From Butyrivibrio sp. (lineage in GTDB: Bacteria > Bacillota > Clostridia > Lachnospirales > Lachnospiraceae), in the NCBI GenBank assembly GCA_015056575.1, contig SVGA01000029.1, positions 1 to 40,765 of the forward strand: 40,765 nt of DNA, given 5' to 3'. Of this stretch, positions 25,693-34,511 are shown in pieces; position 1 is the stretch's first letter; every line of letters starts with the position of its first letter. The notes beneath the pieces are model-generated. The model made no database searches and had not been told where the DNA came from. It worked only from the letters and a program-made list of their open reading frames with translations. Both the position numbers and the translations under genes were made by a program.

Positions 25693-25861
25693 TGGGAGGA
25701 GGGGTTGCCTAGTGGGGAACCAGACAACCCGTGTATGAAAAAAAGTATTGTTGGGGGTTCAGAAGTTATGTTCTTCTGATGAATATTATATTATCCGTTA
25801 AATTTAGACAAACTGTGTCAGAACTCTAAATTAAATATAATCTATTATTAAGAAAGTATTA

Positions 25862-25957
25862 ATGCAAAAGCACCCACGGGGGGACGTGAGTGCCTGCGAT
25901 TTTCTTATGAGGGGGGAAAGTGAAGACGGCAGATCCGCGAGTGTGACGGATCTTAAA
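25862..25957 (+). ncRNA. candidate structured RNA (GC-rich block in AT-rich gap)
   Basis: Two hairpins stand in an otherwise AT-rich gap: GCACCCACG (25870-25878) with CGTGAGTGC (25885-25893), one mismatch, and AGATCCG (25931-25937) with CGGATCT (25947-25953), perfect. They are joined by a purine-rich linker with a run of six G. A TATAAT sits 20 nt upstream. Read on the minus strand, the first hairpin is followed by TTTT and could act as a terminator, so the direction is not certain. I cannot match it to a known RNA family. Confidence 0.35.
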
Positions 25958-26115
25958 TGCTCGTTCATCACTAACTTGAGCTTAGTTTATCACTTAATTG
26001 TGTTCATATTGTGAAAGAAATTGTTATATTTTGTGTTCTTATGTAAAAAGTTTGTAATAATTTAAAAAATATCAACAAATTTGGAGAAAAGACAGAAAAT
26101 TTATAGAGATTATGC

Positions 26116-26152
26116 TTGTATACACACGCACATTTTTGGTAAAATGTACGTG
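26116..26152 (+). promoter_or_regulatory. promoter-like element inside a 12-bp hairpin
   Basis: TTGTAT at 26116-26121, 18-nt spacer and TAAAAT at 26140-26145 form a possible promoter. The spacer and -10 also form an inverted repeat: CACGCACATTTT (26125-26136) and AAAATGTACGTG (26141-26152), 11 of 12 pairs over a 4-nt loop. This may be a second, regulated start for the opp operon. Confidence 0.45.
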
Positions 26153-26229
26153 AGGGAAAGACAAGTGTCTTTTAGTGGTGATAAACTTGATATATATTAA
26201 TCATTTAGAGCGATTTTAATCTAATATAC

Positions 26230-26258
26230 TTGACATAATGTAATATGGAAAGTACACT
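26230..26258 (+). promoter_or_regulatory. main promoter of the opp operon
   Basis: Perfect TTGACA at 26230-26235, 17-nt spacer, TACACT at 26253-26258. Transcription should start near 26265, leaving a leader of about 190 nt. Confidence 0.75.
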
Positions 26259-26270
26259 AAACGAAGGCTT

Positions 26271-26393
26271 GCACGTTTCATTCAACGAAACGTGTGCTAT
26301 AGGAGGATCATCTTCGGTGCAATGACGTACGGGCAAGTATGTGATTGCATTTCTTTTTATAATTTATCGCTTTAGCACGTTGAAGTTTCAACG
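26271..26393 (+). promoter_or_regulatory. opp leader with a hairpin and a perfect palindrome
   Basis: CACGTTTC (26272-26279) pairs with GAAACGTG (26287-26294) right at the start of the leader. Further on, CGTTGAA-GT-TTCAACG at 26378-26393 is a perfect palindrome of two 7-bp arms, too tight for an RNA hairpin and more like a protein-binding site. Between them lies an AGGAGG at 26300 region followed by an ATG at 26321 with 17 codons, which could be a leader peptide but has poor spacing. Confidence 0.4.
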
Positions 26394-26453
26394 CTTTGCG
26401 GGGATGACATACCTGTAGTGCCTGAATTATTTAGAAATGGGTTGGAGAAACGT

Positions 26454-27383
26454 ATGAACACAAAAACTTTGATGTACATTGTTAAGAGAATCTTTCTGGC
26501 AATCGTTACGATCTGGGTGGTAATCACAGTAACATTCTTCGTAATGCATGCAGTTCCCGGAGGTCCTTTCATCGGTGAGAAGGCCGTAAGCGAATCTGTT
26601 ATGGCCGCCATGGAGGCTAAGTACGGACTGGACAAGCCCTTGGGCGTTCAGTATTTGACATATCTGGGAGATGTTGTTACGAAGTTTGATTTTGGTCCTT
26701 CTCTCAAGCAGAAGGGAAGAACTGTCAACGCCATCATCTTTGACGGCATGAAGACTTCCGCAAAACTGGGTCTCATCGCTGCTCTTATAGCTCTTGTTAC
26801 AGGAGTCATCCTTGGCTCTGTTGCAGCGCTTCGCAGAAACAGGCTTATCGACAGAATTATCATGATCATTACAACTGCATTCGTGTCTATGCCTTCGTTT
26901 ATCATGGGATCTCTTTTACTGATCGCATTTGCCATCAATCTGAAATGGTTCCCGGCTAACGGAGCATCCAAGAACGGTTTGGTTTTGCCGGTTCTGACAC
27001 TGTCTCTTTATCCTATGGCTTATATCACAAGGCTTACAAGATCATCAATGCTTGAGGTTCTTGGACAGGATTACATCAGAACAGCCAAGGCAAAAGGTGT
27101 TTCCGGAGTTAAGATCATTTTCGGACATGCACTTAAGAATTCGCTTATTCCTGTAATCACATACTTTGGACCGATGCTTGCAGGTATTGTTACCGGATCT
27201 CTGGTTGTGGAGCAGATCTTTGCTGTTCCCGGAATAGGACGGGCATTCGTAAACAGTATCACAGGCCGTGACTATCCCCTTATCATGGGAACAACAATCG
27301 TTCTTGCAACACTTATCGTTATCATGAATCTCGTGGGCGATATCATGTATAAAGTAGTTGATCCGAGAATCACACTGGAATAA
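26454..27383 (+). CDS. oppB: oligopeptide ABC transporter permease OppB
   Basis: First membrane subunit of an oligopeptide importer. Seen: N-terminal YIVKRIFLAIVTIWVVITVTFF followed by HAVPGGPF, about six transmembrane segments, and the ATPase-coupling loop with EVLGQDYIRTAKAKGVSG and HALKNSLIPVITYFG; the C-terminus reads DIMYKVVDPRITLE. 309 residues, normal. The ATG at 26454 has TTGGAG 7 nt upstream; the frame is open back to a GTG at 26418 but with no similarity. It is the first gene of the opp operon; the gap to oppC (97 nt) contains a hairpin. Confidence 0.94.
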   Translation: MNTKTLMYIVKRIFLAIVTIWVVITVTFFVMHAVPGGPFIGEKAVSESVMAAMEAKYGLDKPLGVQYLTYLGDVVTKFDFGPSLKQKGRTVNAIIFDGMKTSAKLGLIAALIALVTGVILGSVAALRRNRLIDRIIMIITTAFVSMPSFIMGSLLLIAFAINLKWFPANGASKNGLVLPVLTLSLYPMAYITRLTRSSMLEVLGQDYIRTAKAKGVSGVKIIFGHALKNSLIPVITYFGPMLAGIVTGSLVVEQIFAVPGIGRAFVNSITGRDYPLIMGTTIVLATLIVIMNLVGDIMYKVVDPRITLE

Positions 27384-27423
27384 TCAAGAGGGCCCAAGGT
27401 CTTTTCAAATCCGGTCCGAACGT

Positions 27424-27452
27424 GTTACGCGGGGGCAATAGAAGAGCGTAAC
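27424..27452 (+). repeat. intercistronic hairpin between oppB and oppC
   Basis: GTTACGC at 27424-27430 and GCGTAAC at 27446-27452 pair perfectly over a 15-nt loop. There is no T run, so it is not a terminator; it may protect mRNA ends or be a processing site. Confidence 0.55.
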
Positions 27453-27480
27453 CTAAATATGAAAATTAGGAGTATATATT

Positions 27481-28539
27481 ATGGATATAACTAAGTTAAG
27501 CGCACAGGTTAATATGGATGATTTCATTCCTGCAACCGACGAAGAAAAAGAATATATGGTGCAGATGCGTCCGTCATCTACATTCTTCAAGGACTCAGTA
27601 AAGAGACTTCTTAAGAACAAGGTGGCGACGGTTTGCTTCTTTATTATTGTGATCATAGCTCTGGCAGCTATCTTTATCCCCATGTTCTGGCCATATTCCT
27701 ATGACAGCATGCTGGGTATGACACCGGGTAAGCCCGTTGATAACAGCTTTAAGGACCTTCGTCCCTTCGAGTACGGTAAGTCCGAGCTCAAGAGGATAGA
27801 GGCAGGAGAATCGGTTGTTCCCCACATCTTCGGAACAGATTCTCAGGGTCGTGATTATTTCATCCGTGTTGTATACGGAACACGTATTTCACTGGCAGTG
27901 GGATTCTTTGCCAGCCTTATAGTTCTTATCATCGGTATGACCATCGGTTCAGTTGCAGGTTATGCCGGCGGAGCCGTGGACCTGGTTATCATGAGGATCG
28001 TAGATATCATATATTCGCTGCCTGATATGCTGATGGTAATCCTTTTGTCATCGGTGCTTAAGGTGGTTATGGAAGGGGCTTTGGACGGCACGGTCCTTGC
28101 CAAGATCGGTTCCAATATCATAAGTTTGTTCATTGTCTTTGGTGTTCTTTACTGGGTATCAATGGCAAGACTTATAAGAGGACAGATATTGTCTTTGCGT
28201 GAGCAGGAGTATGTACTTGCGGCAGAGGCTGCAGGTGCCAAGGGAAAATGGATCATTTTAAAGCACCTCATTCCCAACTGCTTCTCAGTTATCATCATTT
28301 CAACAGCACTTCAGATCCCCAGCGCGATCTTCACCGAGAGTTACCTTTCATTCCTTGGACTTGGTGTAAATGCGCCCATGCCATCACTTGGCTCTCTTGC
28401 TTCTGATGCGCTCAACGGAATTTCATCTTATCCTTACAGACTGATCATTCCGGCAATTGTTATCTCACTTATAGTTCTTTCCCTGAACCTTTTTGGTGAC
28501 GGACTTCGAGATGCATTTGATCCTAAGCTTGATACCTGA
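27481..28539 (+). CDS. oppC: oligopeptide ABC transporter permease OppC
   Basis: Second membrane subunit. Seen: a cytoplasmic N-terminal extension of about 40 residues, first transmembrane segment at about 45-67, a periplasmic insertion, the family landmark HIFGTDSQGRDYFIRVVYGTR, about five more transmembrane segments, and the coupling loop with LSLREQEYVLAAEAAGAK and HLIPNCFSVIIIS. The C-terminus has GDGLRDAFDPKL, as usual in OppC. 352 residues. ATG 27481 with AGGAG upstream. Followed by an 111-nt gap that holds copy A of the structured repeat. Confidence 0.94.
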   Translation: MDITKLSAQVNMDDFIPATDEEKEYMVQMRPSSTFFKDSVKRLLKNKVATVCFFIIVIIALAAIFIPMFWPYSYDSMLGMTPGKPVDNSFKDLRPFEYGKSELKRIEAGESVVPHIFGTDSQGRDYFIRVVYGTRISLAVGFFASLIVLIIGMTIGSVAGYAGGAVDLVIMRIVDIIYSLPDMLMVILLSSVLKVVMEGALDGTVLAKIGSNIISLFIVFGVLYWVSMARLIRGQILSLREQEYVLAAEAAGAKGKWIILKHLIPNCFSVIIISTALQIPSAIFTESYLSFLGLGVNAPMPSLGSLASDALNGISSYPYRLIIPAIVISLIVLSLNLFGDGLRDAFDPKLDT

Positions 28540-28540
28540 T

Positions 28541-28622
28541 AAGTGATCACCTGGCAAGATCCTTTGGAGCCCGGTGTACTACTTTGTTCTTTCGAGCACT
28601 GAGTGTGAGAACAGAACTTCAT
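28541..28622 (+). repeat. structured intergenic repeat, copy A (oppC-oppD gap)
   Basis: Aligns without gaps to 32615-32696 at 60 of 82 positions. The 3' part is a hairpin of 32 nt at 28586-28617: outer arms GTTCT/AGAAC, an inner GCAC/GTGT stem, and facing GA dinucleotides that could form sheared G-A pairs. The inner stem differs from copy B but still pairs (GCGC/GCGC there), which is compensatory change. Confidence 0.7.
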
Positions 28623-28650
28623 CTTTAATCATTACGGAGGCGTTTTTCAA

Positions 28651-29640
28651 ATGAATTTGTTGGAAGTAAGAGACCTGCATACCTCATTCTTTACGGATGC
28701 CGGTGAGGTAAAGGCAGTTAACGGTATATCTTTTGACCTGGACAGGGGAAAAGTCCTGGGGATCGTAGGAGAGTCGGGAAGCGGCAAGTCGGTAACGGCA
28801 TACTCCATCATGCAGATCCTGGCAGGCACCGGCCGCATCGTATCAGGTTCCATCAAGCTTGACGGACAGGAACTTGTGGGTGCAGGCGAGAAGGTTATGA
28901 AGACGGTCCGCGGAAACAAGGTTTCCATTATTTTCCAGGACCCTATGACTTCACTTAATCCTACTTATACGATCGGACATCAGCTGATGGAGGCAATTCT
29001 TCTCCATACAGACAGGAATAAGGAACAGGCCCGTGAAAGAGCTATCGAGATGCTCAAGCTTGTTAACGTGAATGAGCCTGAAAAGAGAATGAACCAGTAT
29101 CCTCATGAGTTCTCGGGCGGTATGAGACAGCGTGTTATGATCGCCATGGCTCTTGCCTGCGAACCGGATATTCTTATTGCGGATGAGCCCACAACCGCTC
29201 TTGACGTTACGATTCAGGCCCAGATCCTGGATCTTATGAGATCCCTTCAGGAGGAGCTGGGAATGGCCATTATCATGATCACTCATGACCTTGGCGTTGT
29301 GGCTCAGATGTGCGATGAAGTAATCGTTATGTATGCAGGTTCTATCTGCGAGCAGGGAACTGCCGATGAGGTGTTCTACAATCCCTGCCACGAATATACA
29401 AAGGGACTTCTTCGTTCAATTCCCACAGAGGGCAATGACGGACAGAAGCTGGAGCCCATCACCGGAACTCCTATTGACCTTCTCAACATGCCCAAGGGAT
29501 GCCCCTTTGCTCCCAGATGCGACAACGCAATGAAGATCTGTCTCAGAGAAAGAGCAGAGCGTATGCAGATAAACGACGATCATGCGGCAGGCTGCTGGAT
29601 GAATGTGAAAAAGCAGATGGAAGGCGGTGAAAAAGCATGA
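28651..29640 (+). CDS. oppD: oligopeptide ABC transporter ATPase OppD
   Basis: ATP-hydrolysing subunit. Seen: Walker [10 protein letters not shown]-loop [14 protein letters not shown], signature FSGGMRQR, Walker [14 protein letters not shown]-loop IMITHD, and the full oligopeptide C-terminal extension with [19 protein letters not shown] and further Cys residues; in dipeptide importers this Cys set has been reported to hold an iron-sulfur cluster. 329 residues, the usual length and clearly longer than the short ATPase at 17880. ATG 28651 with GGAGG 12 nt upstream. Stop overlaps oppF as ATGA. Confidence 0.95.
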   Translation: MNLLEVRDLHTSFFTDAGEVKAVNGISFDLDRGKVLGIVGESGSGKSVTAYSIMQILAGTGRIVSGSIKLDGQELVGAGEKVMKTVRGNKVSIIFQDPMTSLNPTYTIGHQLMEAILLHTDRNKEQARERAIEMLKLVNVNEPEKRMNQYPHEFSGGMRQRVMIAMALACEPDILIADEPTTALDVTIQAQILDLMRSLQEELGMAIIMITHDLGVVAQMCDEVIVMYAGSICEQGTADEVFYNPCHEYTKGLLRSIPTEGNDGQKLEPITGTPIDLLNMPKGCPFAPRCDNAMKICLRERAERMQINDDHAAGCWMNVKKQMEGGEKA

Positions 29641-30644
29641 GCGAGAACAAAAACCTTGTTGAGATAAAACACCTTAAGGAGTATTTCAACGTTAACGTCG
29701 GATTTTTCAAATCTAAGCCACTTAAGGCGGTTGATGATGTGTCTTTTACCATCAAAAAGGGAGAGACCCTGGGACTTGTAGGAGAGTCAGGCTGTGGTAA
29801 GACCACTGTAGGCCGTACGATCCTCAACCTTTATAAGCCTACGGCGGGAGAAATCTGGTACGACGGCAAACTTATCAAGACCAAAGAGGATATCCATGAG
29901 TTCAGGAAAAAGGCTACCATGGTTTTTCAGGACCCCTATTCATCTCTGAACCCCAGAATGACGGTATCAGACATTATCGGAGAACCTCTTGATGTACATA
30001 ATCTGTGCAGCTCCAAGGCGGAGAGAAGAGAGCGTATCCTTGAACTTATGAATTACGTGGGACTTAACTCGGAGCATGCATCAAGATATGCCCATGAGTT
30101 CTCCGGCGGACAGAGACAGAGGATCGGTATTGCGAGAGCTCTTGCGGTTAATCCCGAATTCATTGTCTGCGACGAGCCCGTATCGGCCCTTGACGTTTCG
30201 ATCCAGGCGCAGGTTATCAACATGTTTGATGAACTCCAGGACAAGCTGGGACTTACATATCTGTTCATTGCCCACGACCTTCTGGTAGTTAGACATATCA
30301 GTGACAGAATTGCGGTTATGTATCTTGGCAAGATGGTTGAGCTGGCGGATGCAAAAGAGATTTATGACAATCCTCTTCATCCCTACAGCAAATCACTGAT
30401 ATCGGCAGTGCCGATTCCTGATCCCAAGATTGCAAGAGCCAACAAGCGTATCGTTCTTTCGGGCGATATACCCAGCCCTTTGAATGCTCCTTCAGGATGC
30501 CCTTTCCGTACAAGATGCCCTTATGCGGATGAGGCCTGTGCAGCTTCAATGCCCGAGCTTAATGAAGTCAGCAAGGATCACTTTGTGGCCTGTCACCATA
30601 TTGAAGATGTATCCAGGATCAAGAACAAGATCGTCCTTAACTAA
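29637..30644 (+). CDS. oppF: oligopeptide ABC transporter ATPase OppF
   Basis: Second ATPase, partner of OppD. Seen: an opening [23 protein letters not shown] typical of OppF, Walker [11 protein letters not shown]-loop [14 protein letters not shown], signature FSGGQRQR, Walker [14 protein letters not shown]-loop IAHD, and the C-terminal extension with [19 protein letters not shown] and later Cys and CHH. 335 residues. Translation is coupled to oppD through the ATGA overlap. The following 99 nt separate it from oppA and may contain an extra promoter. Confidence 0.95.
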   Translation: MSENKNLVEIKHLKEYFNVNVGFFKSKPLKAVDDVSFTIKKGETLGLVGESGCGKTTVGRTILNLYKPTAGEIWYDGKLIKTKEDIHEFRKKATMVFQDPYSSLNPRMTVSDIIGEPLDVHNLCSSKAERRERILELMNYVGLNSEHASRYAHEFSGGQRQRIGIARALAVNPEFIVCDEPVSALDVSIQAQVINMFDELQDKLGLTYLFIAHDLLVVRHISDRIAVMYLGKMVELADAKEIYDNPLHPYSKSLISAVPIPDPKIARANKRIVLSGDIPSPLNAPSGCPFRTRCPYADEACAASMPELNEVSKDHFVACHHIEDVSRIKNKIVLN

Positions 30645-30672
30645 ACAGTGTTTTTAAGAAGTACTTCAGCTA

Positions 30673-30681
30673 TGATAAAAT
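30673..30681 (+). promoter_or_regulatory. possible extra promoter of oppA (extended -10)
   Basis: TGA-TAAAAT at 30673-30681 fits an extended -10 (TGnTATAAT). The -35 region is weak (TTTAAG at 30653-30658, 17 nt away). It would let the binding protein be made in excess of the permease and ATPases. Confidence 0.4.
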
Positions 30682-30743
30682 GGTAAAGAATATGGCAAAA
30701 ACCGTATTTTTTATAAATCACATTCATAATAAGGAGGAAAATT

Positions 30744-32615
30744 ATGAAAAAGAAGTTAGTTTCTTTAGTACTTGCATCATGCATGGTACTGAGCCTTGTT
30801 GCTTGCGGCAACAGCGCTACAACTGAAGCACCTGCTACAACAGATACTCAGGCTACTGAGGCTACTGAGGCAGCACCTGCTGATACAGCAGCTGAGACTC
30901 AGGCAGAAGCCCCCGCAGCTGAGCCTGCAGGAGAGCAGACAATCAATGTTTGTCTTGCATCTGAGCCTGCATCACTGGATCCCGCTCTTAACTCTGCGGT
31001 AGATGGTGCCACACTTATCAACCACCTCTTCTCAGGTCTTGCAAAATGGGGCCTTGATGCCAGCGGCAACCTTGAGCTTCAGCCTGACTGCGCAGAGGAA
31101 CTTGTTGAAGGTGTTACAAATGATGACGGTACAGTAACTTACACCTACACACTTAGAGATGGTCTTACATGGTCAGACGGACAGCCTGTAACAGCAGGTG
31201 ACTTCGTATTTGCATGGAACCGTGCGATTGCTCCCGAGACAGCAGCTGACTATGGCTACATGTTCGAAGTTGTAGACGGTTACGAGGATGGAACTCTTAA
31301 CGTAAAAGCTGTTGATGACAAGACTCTTGAGGTTACTCTTGCAAACACAGTAGCTTACTGGGATGAGCTTCTTGCATTCCCTACATACATGCCTGTTCGT
31401 GAGGACGTAGTTGCTAACGAAGCATGGGCTACAGATCCTTCAACATATGTATGTAACGGTGCATACACAATGACAAGCTGGGATCACAACTCCCTGATCA
31501 CCATCACAAAGAACGACAACTTCTATGATGCTGATAAGGTTACAATGAACCAGATCAACTTCTATCTTTCAGATGATGCTAACAACCAGCTCGCTAACTT
31601 CGAGAACGGTGACTGGCAGATGATCGATGATGTTCCTACAAACGAGATCGCTTCTCTTAAGGAGACATATCCCGATGAGTTCGTAACAGCAGGTCAGCTT
31701 GGAACATACTATGTATGCTGGAATGTAAACGAAGAGATCCTTCCTGCATCAAGCACACTTACAGGTACTGACAAGATCAATGCTGAGAACGAAGTTCGTA
31801 ACGCTCTTGCTCTTCTTATCGACAGAAACTACATCGTTAACGACGTAGCTCAGGGTGGACAGGTTCCTGCTTCTTCATTCGTAGCTATGGGTCTTACAGA
31901 TGCTGACGGATCACAGTTCTATCAGAACGCCGGCGGAAACAGCTTCACAGGTTACTATGACGTTTCTGAGGAAGCTTATGAGTCAAACTGGGAGTCAGCT
32001 CTTGAGACTCTTAAGAAGTACTACACATTTGATGATGCAACACAGCAGTTCACAGACTTCCCTACACTTACATACCTCTACAACACATCAGAGGGACACA
32101 AGGCAATTGCTGAGGCTATTCAGGCTACCTTCGCAGGTATCGGCATCACAATGAACCTTGAGAACCAGGAGTGGGCTACATTCCTTGATACACGTAAGGC
32201 AGGTAACTACTCAATCGCTCGTAACGGTTGGCTCGGTGACTACAACGATCCTATTTCATTCCTTGATATGTGGACAACTCAGTCCGGTAACAACGATGTT
32301 CAGTTCGGTAAGGGTGACAACGCCAACGTTCAGGCTTACTCACTTGACATCACAGATCTTGGATATGACACAAAGGTTGAGAACGGCACATGGGCTGAGA
32401 CATATGATGTTATTATCTCAGATATCAAGACCTGCACAGACACAAATACTCGCTATGAGCTTATGCACAGAGCTGAGGACCTTCTTATGTCAACAGGTTG
32501 CATCTGCCCTATCTACTACTACACAGATCTTTACATGATCAGCAGCAACGTATCCGGATTCTTCTCAAGTCCTCTTGGATACAAGTACTTCATGTATTGC
32601 ACGATCACAGGCTAA
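30744..32615 (+). CDS. oppA: oligopeptide-binding lipoprotein OppA
   Basis: Extracytoplasmic peptide receptor of the Opp importer, anchored to the membrane by lipid. Seen: signal peptide with lipobox LVAC (Cys at residue 21), a long Thr/Ala/Glu/Pro linker to about residue 65, then the SBP_bac_5 fold with ASEPASLDPALN, LINHLFSGL, YTLRDGLTWSDGQPVTAGDFVFAWNRA, and VRNALALLIDRNYI. 623 residues. AAGGAGG lies 7 nt before the ATG. Codon choice is markedly biased (TTC, TAC, AAC, ACA almost throughout) compared with its neighbours, a sign of very high expression. It sits at the 3' end of the operon, not at the head as in the first importer. Confidence 0.95.
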   Translation: MKKKLVSLVLASCMVLSLVACGNSATTEAPATTDTQATEATEAAPADTAAETQAEAPAAEPAGEQTINVCLASEPASLDPALNSAVDGATLINHLFSGLAKWGLDASGNLELQPDCAEELVEGVTNDDGTVTYTYTLRDGLTWSDGQPVTAGDFVFAWNRAIAPETAADYGYMFEVVDGYEDGTLNVKAVDDKTLEVTLANTVAYWDELLAFPTYMPVREDVVANEAWATDPSTYVCNGAYTMTSWDHNSLITITKNDNFYDADKVTMNQINFYLSDDANNQLANFENGDWQMIDDVPTNEIASLKETYPDEFVTAGQLGTYYVCWNVNEEILPASSTLTGTDKINAENEVRNALALLIDRNYIVNDVAQGGQVPASSFVAMGLTDADGSQFYQNAGGNSFTGYYDVSEEAYESNWESALETLKKYYTFDDATQQFTDFPTLTYLYNTSEGHKAIAEAIQATFAGIGITMNLENQEWATFLDTRKAGNYSIARNGWLGDYNDPISFLDMWTTQSGNNDVQFGKGDNANVQAYSLDITDLGYDTKVENGTWAETYDVIISDIKTCTDTNTRYELMHRAEDLLMSTGCICPIYYYTDLYMISSNVSGFFSSPLGYKYFMYCTITG

Positions 32616-32696
32616 AGTAATCACTTGGCGAGGGTTTTTTGAGCTTAGTGTACTAATTTGTTCTGGCGAGCGCGAAGCGCGAGAGCAGAACTACCT
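32615..32696 (+). repeat. structured intergenic repeat, copy B (after oppA)
   Basis: Second copy of the element at 28541, starting at the oppA stop codon. The hairpin at 32660-32691 has outer arms GTTCTG/CAGAAC, inner GCGC/GCGC around a GAA loop, and facing GA dinucleotides. The block TGTACTA-TTTGTTCT just before and at the stem is kept in both copies. The true terminator follows 26 nt later. Confidence 0.7.
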
Positions 32697-32721
32697 TGCC
32701 TGTTCATATGGCAGAATTACG

Positions 32722-32751
32722 AGAGCCGCGCGTTTGCGCGGCTCTTTTTTT
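32722..32751 (+). terminator. opp operon terminator
   Basis: AGAGCCGCGC at 32722-32731 pairs perfectly with GCGCGGCTCT at 32736-32745 over a GTTT loop, followed by a T run to 32751. Very strong. Confidence 0.96.
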
Positions 32752-32764
32752 GTCATTTCGTTGA

Positions 32765-32793
32765 TTGACGGCTAAAATACAGAAGAATATAAT
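32765..32793 (+). promoter_or_regulatory. promoter of the SulP gene
   Basis: TTGACG at 32765-32770, 17-nt spacer and a perfect TATAAT at 32788-32793, 44 nt before the start codon. Confidence 0.88.
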
Positions 32794-32836
32794 TACTCCT
32801 TGGAATTTTATCAAATGTGATTTTGGGGAGGAATTT

Positions 32837-34483
32837 ATGGGATCTCAGGATAAGCTTAAACCAATGCTTTTTTCCAACATGAAGAATTACAGCGGCAAGC
32901 AGTTTGCTTCCGATGTTGTATCGGGTGTGATAGTCGCTATCATAGCACTGCCGCTGTCCATCGCCCTGGCTCTTGCGTCCGGGGTGGGACCTGAAGAGGG
33001 ACTTTACACCGCGATCGTGGCAGGATTCATTATCTCTTTTCTCGGAGGCAGCAGAGTACAGATAGCAGGCCCTACAGCGGCATTTGCAACTATTGTAGCC
33101 GGCATTGTTGCTACCAAGGGAATGGAAGGCCTTGCCCTTGCAACTATATTCGCGGGAATCCTTCTGATCCTGATGGGCGTATTCAGACTTGGAACTCTTA
33201 TCAAGTTCATTCCCTATACAATAACAACCGGATTCACAGCCGGAATAGCAGTTACAATCCTTGTGGGACAGATCAAGGATTTCCTCGGACTTACATATCC
33301 GGCCGGCACCGTAACAGTTGAAACTATGGAAAAGATACAGGCAATTATCGCCAACTTTGGAACCATCAATCTATCAGCAGTTCTGGTGGGCGTGATATGT
33401 CTTTTGATCCAGATTTTCTGGCCCAGGGTCAGCAGGAAGATTCCCGGATCTCTTATTGCTGTACTTGTCGGAATACTCATGGTTAAGGGCCTTGGGCTTA
33501 ACGTAAATACCATCGGAGACCTCTATGAGATAAGAGCCGGACTTCCTTCCCTGAAGATTCCTTCCTTTGATATTGGAATGCTCAGATCTGTTGCTGGAGA
33601 CGGATTTACAATCGCTATCCTGGCTGCCATCGAATCTCTTTTGTCCTGTGTTGTTGCTGATAGTATGATCAACAGCCACCACAGATCCAACATGGAGCTT
33701 ATCGCCCAGGGAGCAGGTAACATCGGTTCGGCTCTCTTTGGCGGCATCCCTGCAACCGGTGCTATTGCCCGTACCGCAGCTAATATCAAGAACGGAGGAA
33801 GAACTCCTGTTGCCGGTATGATCCACTCGCTTTGCCTGATCCTGGTACTTGTGGTTCTTATGCCTTACGCAGCACTTATCCCCATGCCTACAATTGCGGC
33901 AATCCTGTTTATGGTAGCCTACAATATGTGCCAGTGGAGGACCTTCGTACATCTGTGCAAGACAGCGCCCAAGAGCGATATTTTTGTACTTGTTATAACC
34001 TTTGTACTTACCGTTGTATTCGATCTTGTTGTAGCCATCGAGATCGGTATGGTACTTGCATGCCTTTTGTTCATGAAGAGAATGAGCGAAGAATCCGGGA
34101 TCCGCGGATGGAAATACTATGATCCCGATGATGATCCCGACGGTCCCGAGCTTAAGGATATACCCAAGCACGTTCGTGTATACGAGATCAGCGGCCCTAT
34201 GTTCTTTGGAGATGCAGATCTTATCGCACAGATCGGTTTCAAGGATTTTACCAGAGCTCTGGTTATCCGTATGCGTGGAGTTCCTGCCATTGATGCAACA
34301 GCAATGCACTCCTTCGAGCAGCTCTATGAGAGATGTAAGGAGCACGGAGTACAGCTGGTATTCTCCCATGTCAATGAGCAGCCCATGAGCACCATGGAAA
34401 AGGGCGGCTTCGTAGAGCTTGTAGGCCGTGAGAACTTCCAGCCTCACATCGATGACGCGTTGAAGAGAGCTGCACAGCTGTAA
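32837..34483 (+). CDS. SulP family inorganic anion transporter with STAS domain
   Basis: Membrane transporter of the SLC26/SulP family, which carries sulfate, bicarbonate or other anions, often with H+ or Na+. Seen: about 12 hydrophobic segments with the SulP landmarks DVVSGVIVAIIALPLSIALA at the start, QIAGPTAAFATIVAG in the region of transmembrane helix 3, and NIGSALFGGIPATGAIARTA; then from about residue 430 a cytoplasmic STAS domain with VRVYEISGPMFFGDAD and IRMRGVPAIDATAMHSFEQL. 548 residues. ATG 32837 has GGAGG 5 nt upstream; the frame further upstream runs through the promoter. Single-gene unit. The substrate cannot be read from the sequence; no sulfur or carbonic anhydrase gene is adjacent. 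Confidence 0.93.
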   Translation: MGSQDKLKPMLFSNMKNYSGKQFASDVVSGVIVAIIALPLSIALALASGVGPEEGLYTAIVAGFIISFLGGSRVQIAGPTAAFATIVAGIVATKGMEGLALATIFAGILLILMGVFRLGTLIKFIPYTITTGFTAGIAVTILVGQIKDFLGLTYPAGTVTVETMEKIQAIIANFGTINLSAVLVGVICLLIQIFWPRVSRKIPGSLIAVLVGILMVKGLGLNVNTIGDLYEIRAGLPSLKIPSFDIGMLRSVAGDGFTIAILAAIESLLSCVVADSMINSHHRSNMELIAQGAGNIGSALFGGIPATGAIARTAANIKNGGRTPVAGMIHSLCLILVLVVLMPYAALIPMPTIAAILFMVAYNMCQWRTFVHLCKTAPKSDIFVLVITFVLTVVFDLVVAIEIGMVLACLLFMKRMSEESGIRGWKYYDPDDDPDGPELKDIPKHVRVYEISGPMFFGDADLIAQIGFKDFTRALVIRMRGVPAIDATAMHSFEQLYERCKEHGVQLVFSHVNEQPMSTMEKGGFVELVGRENFQPHIDDALKRAAQL

Positions 34484-34511
34484 TTCAAAATCCTTTGCAT
34501 ATGATGAATAT

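Larger units (their letters stand above)
25694..26453 (+). other. gene-free structured region before the opp operon
   Basis: About 760 nt without a supportable gene. From left to right it holds a GGGTTG/CAACCC hairpin (25702-25730), TCAGAAG/CTTCTGA (25759-25779), AATTTAGA/TCTAAATT (25801-25832), a TATAAT at 25836-25841 without clear -35, a GC-rich block (25862-25957, listed separately), an AT-rich stretch, a strong hairpin with embedded promoter (26116-26152), AAAGAC/GTCTTT (26157-26172), the main opp promoter (26230-26258) and a leader with two palindromes. Confidence 0.7.

Noticed and set aside
25862..26015. Short + strand open frame of about 50 codons over the GC-rich block
   Set aside because: No ribosome site, odd composition, and the stretch is better explained by two hairpins.
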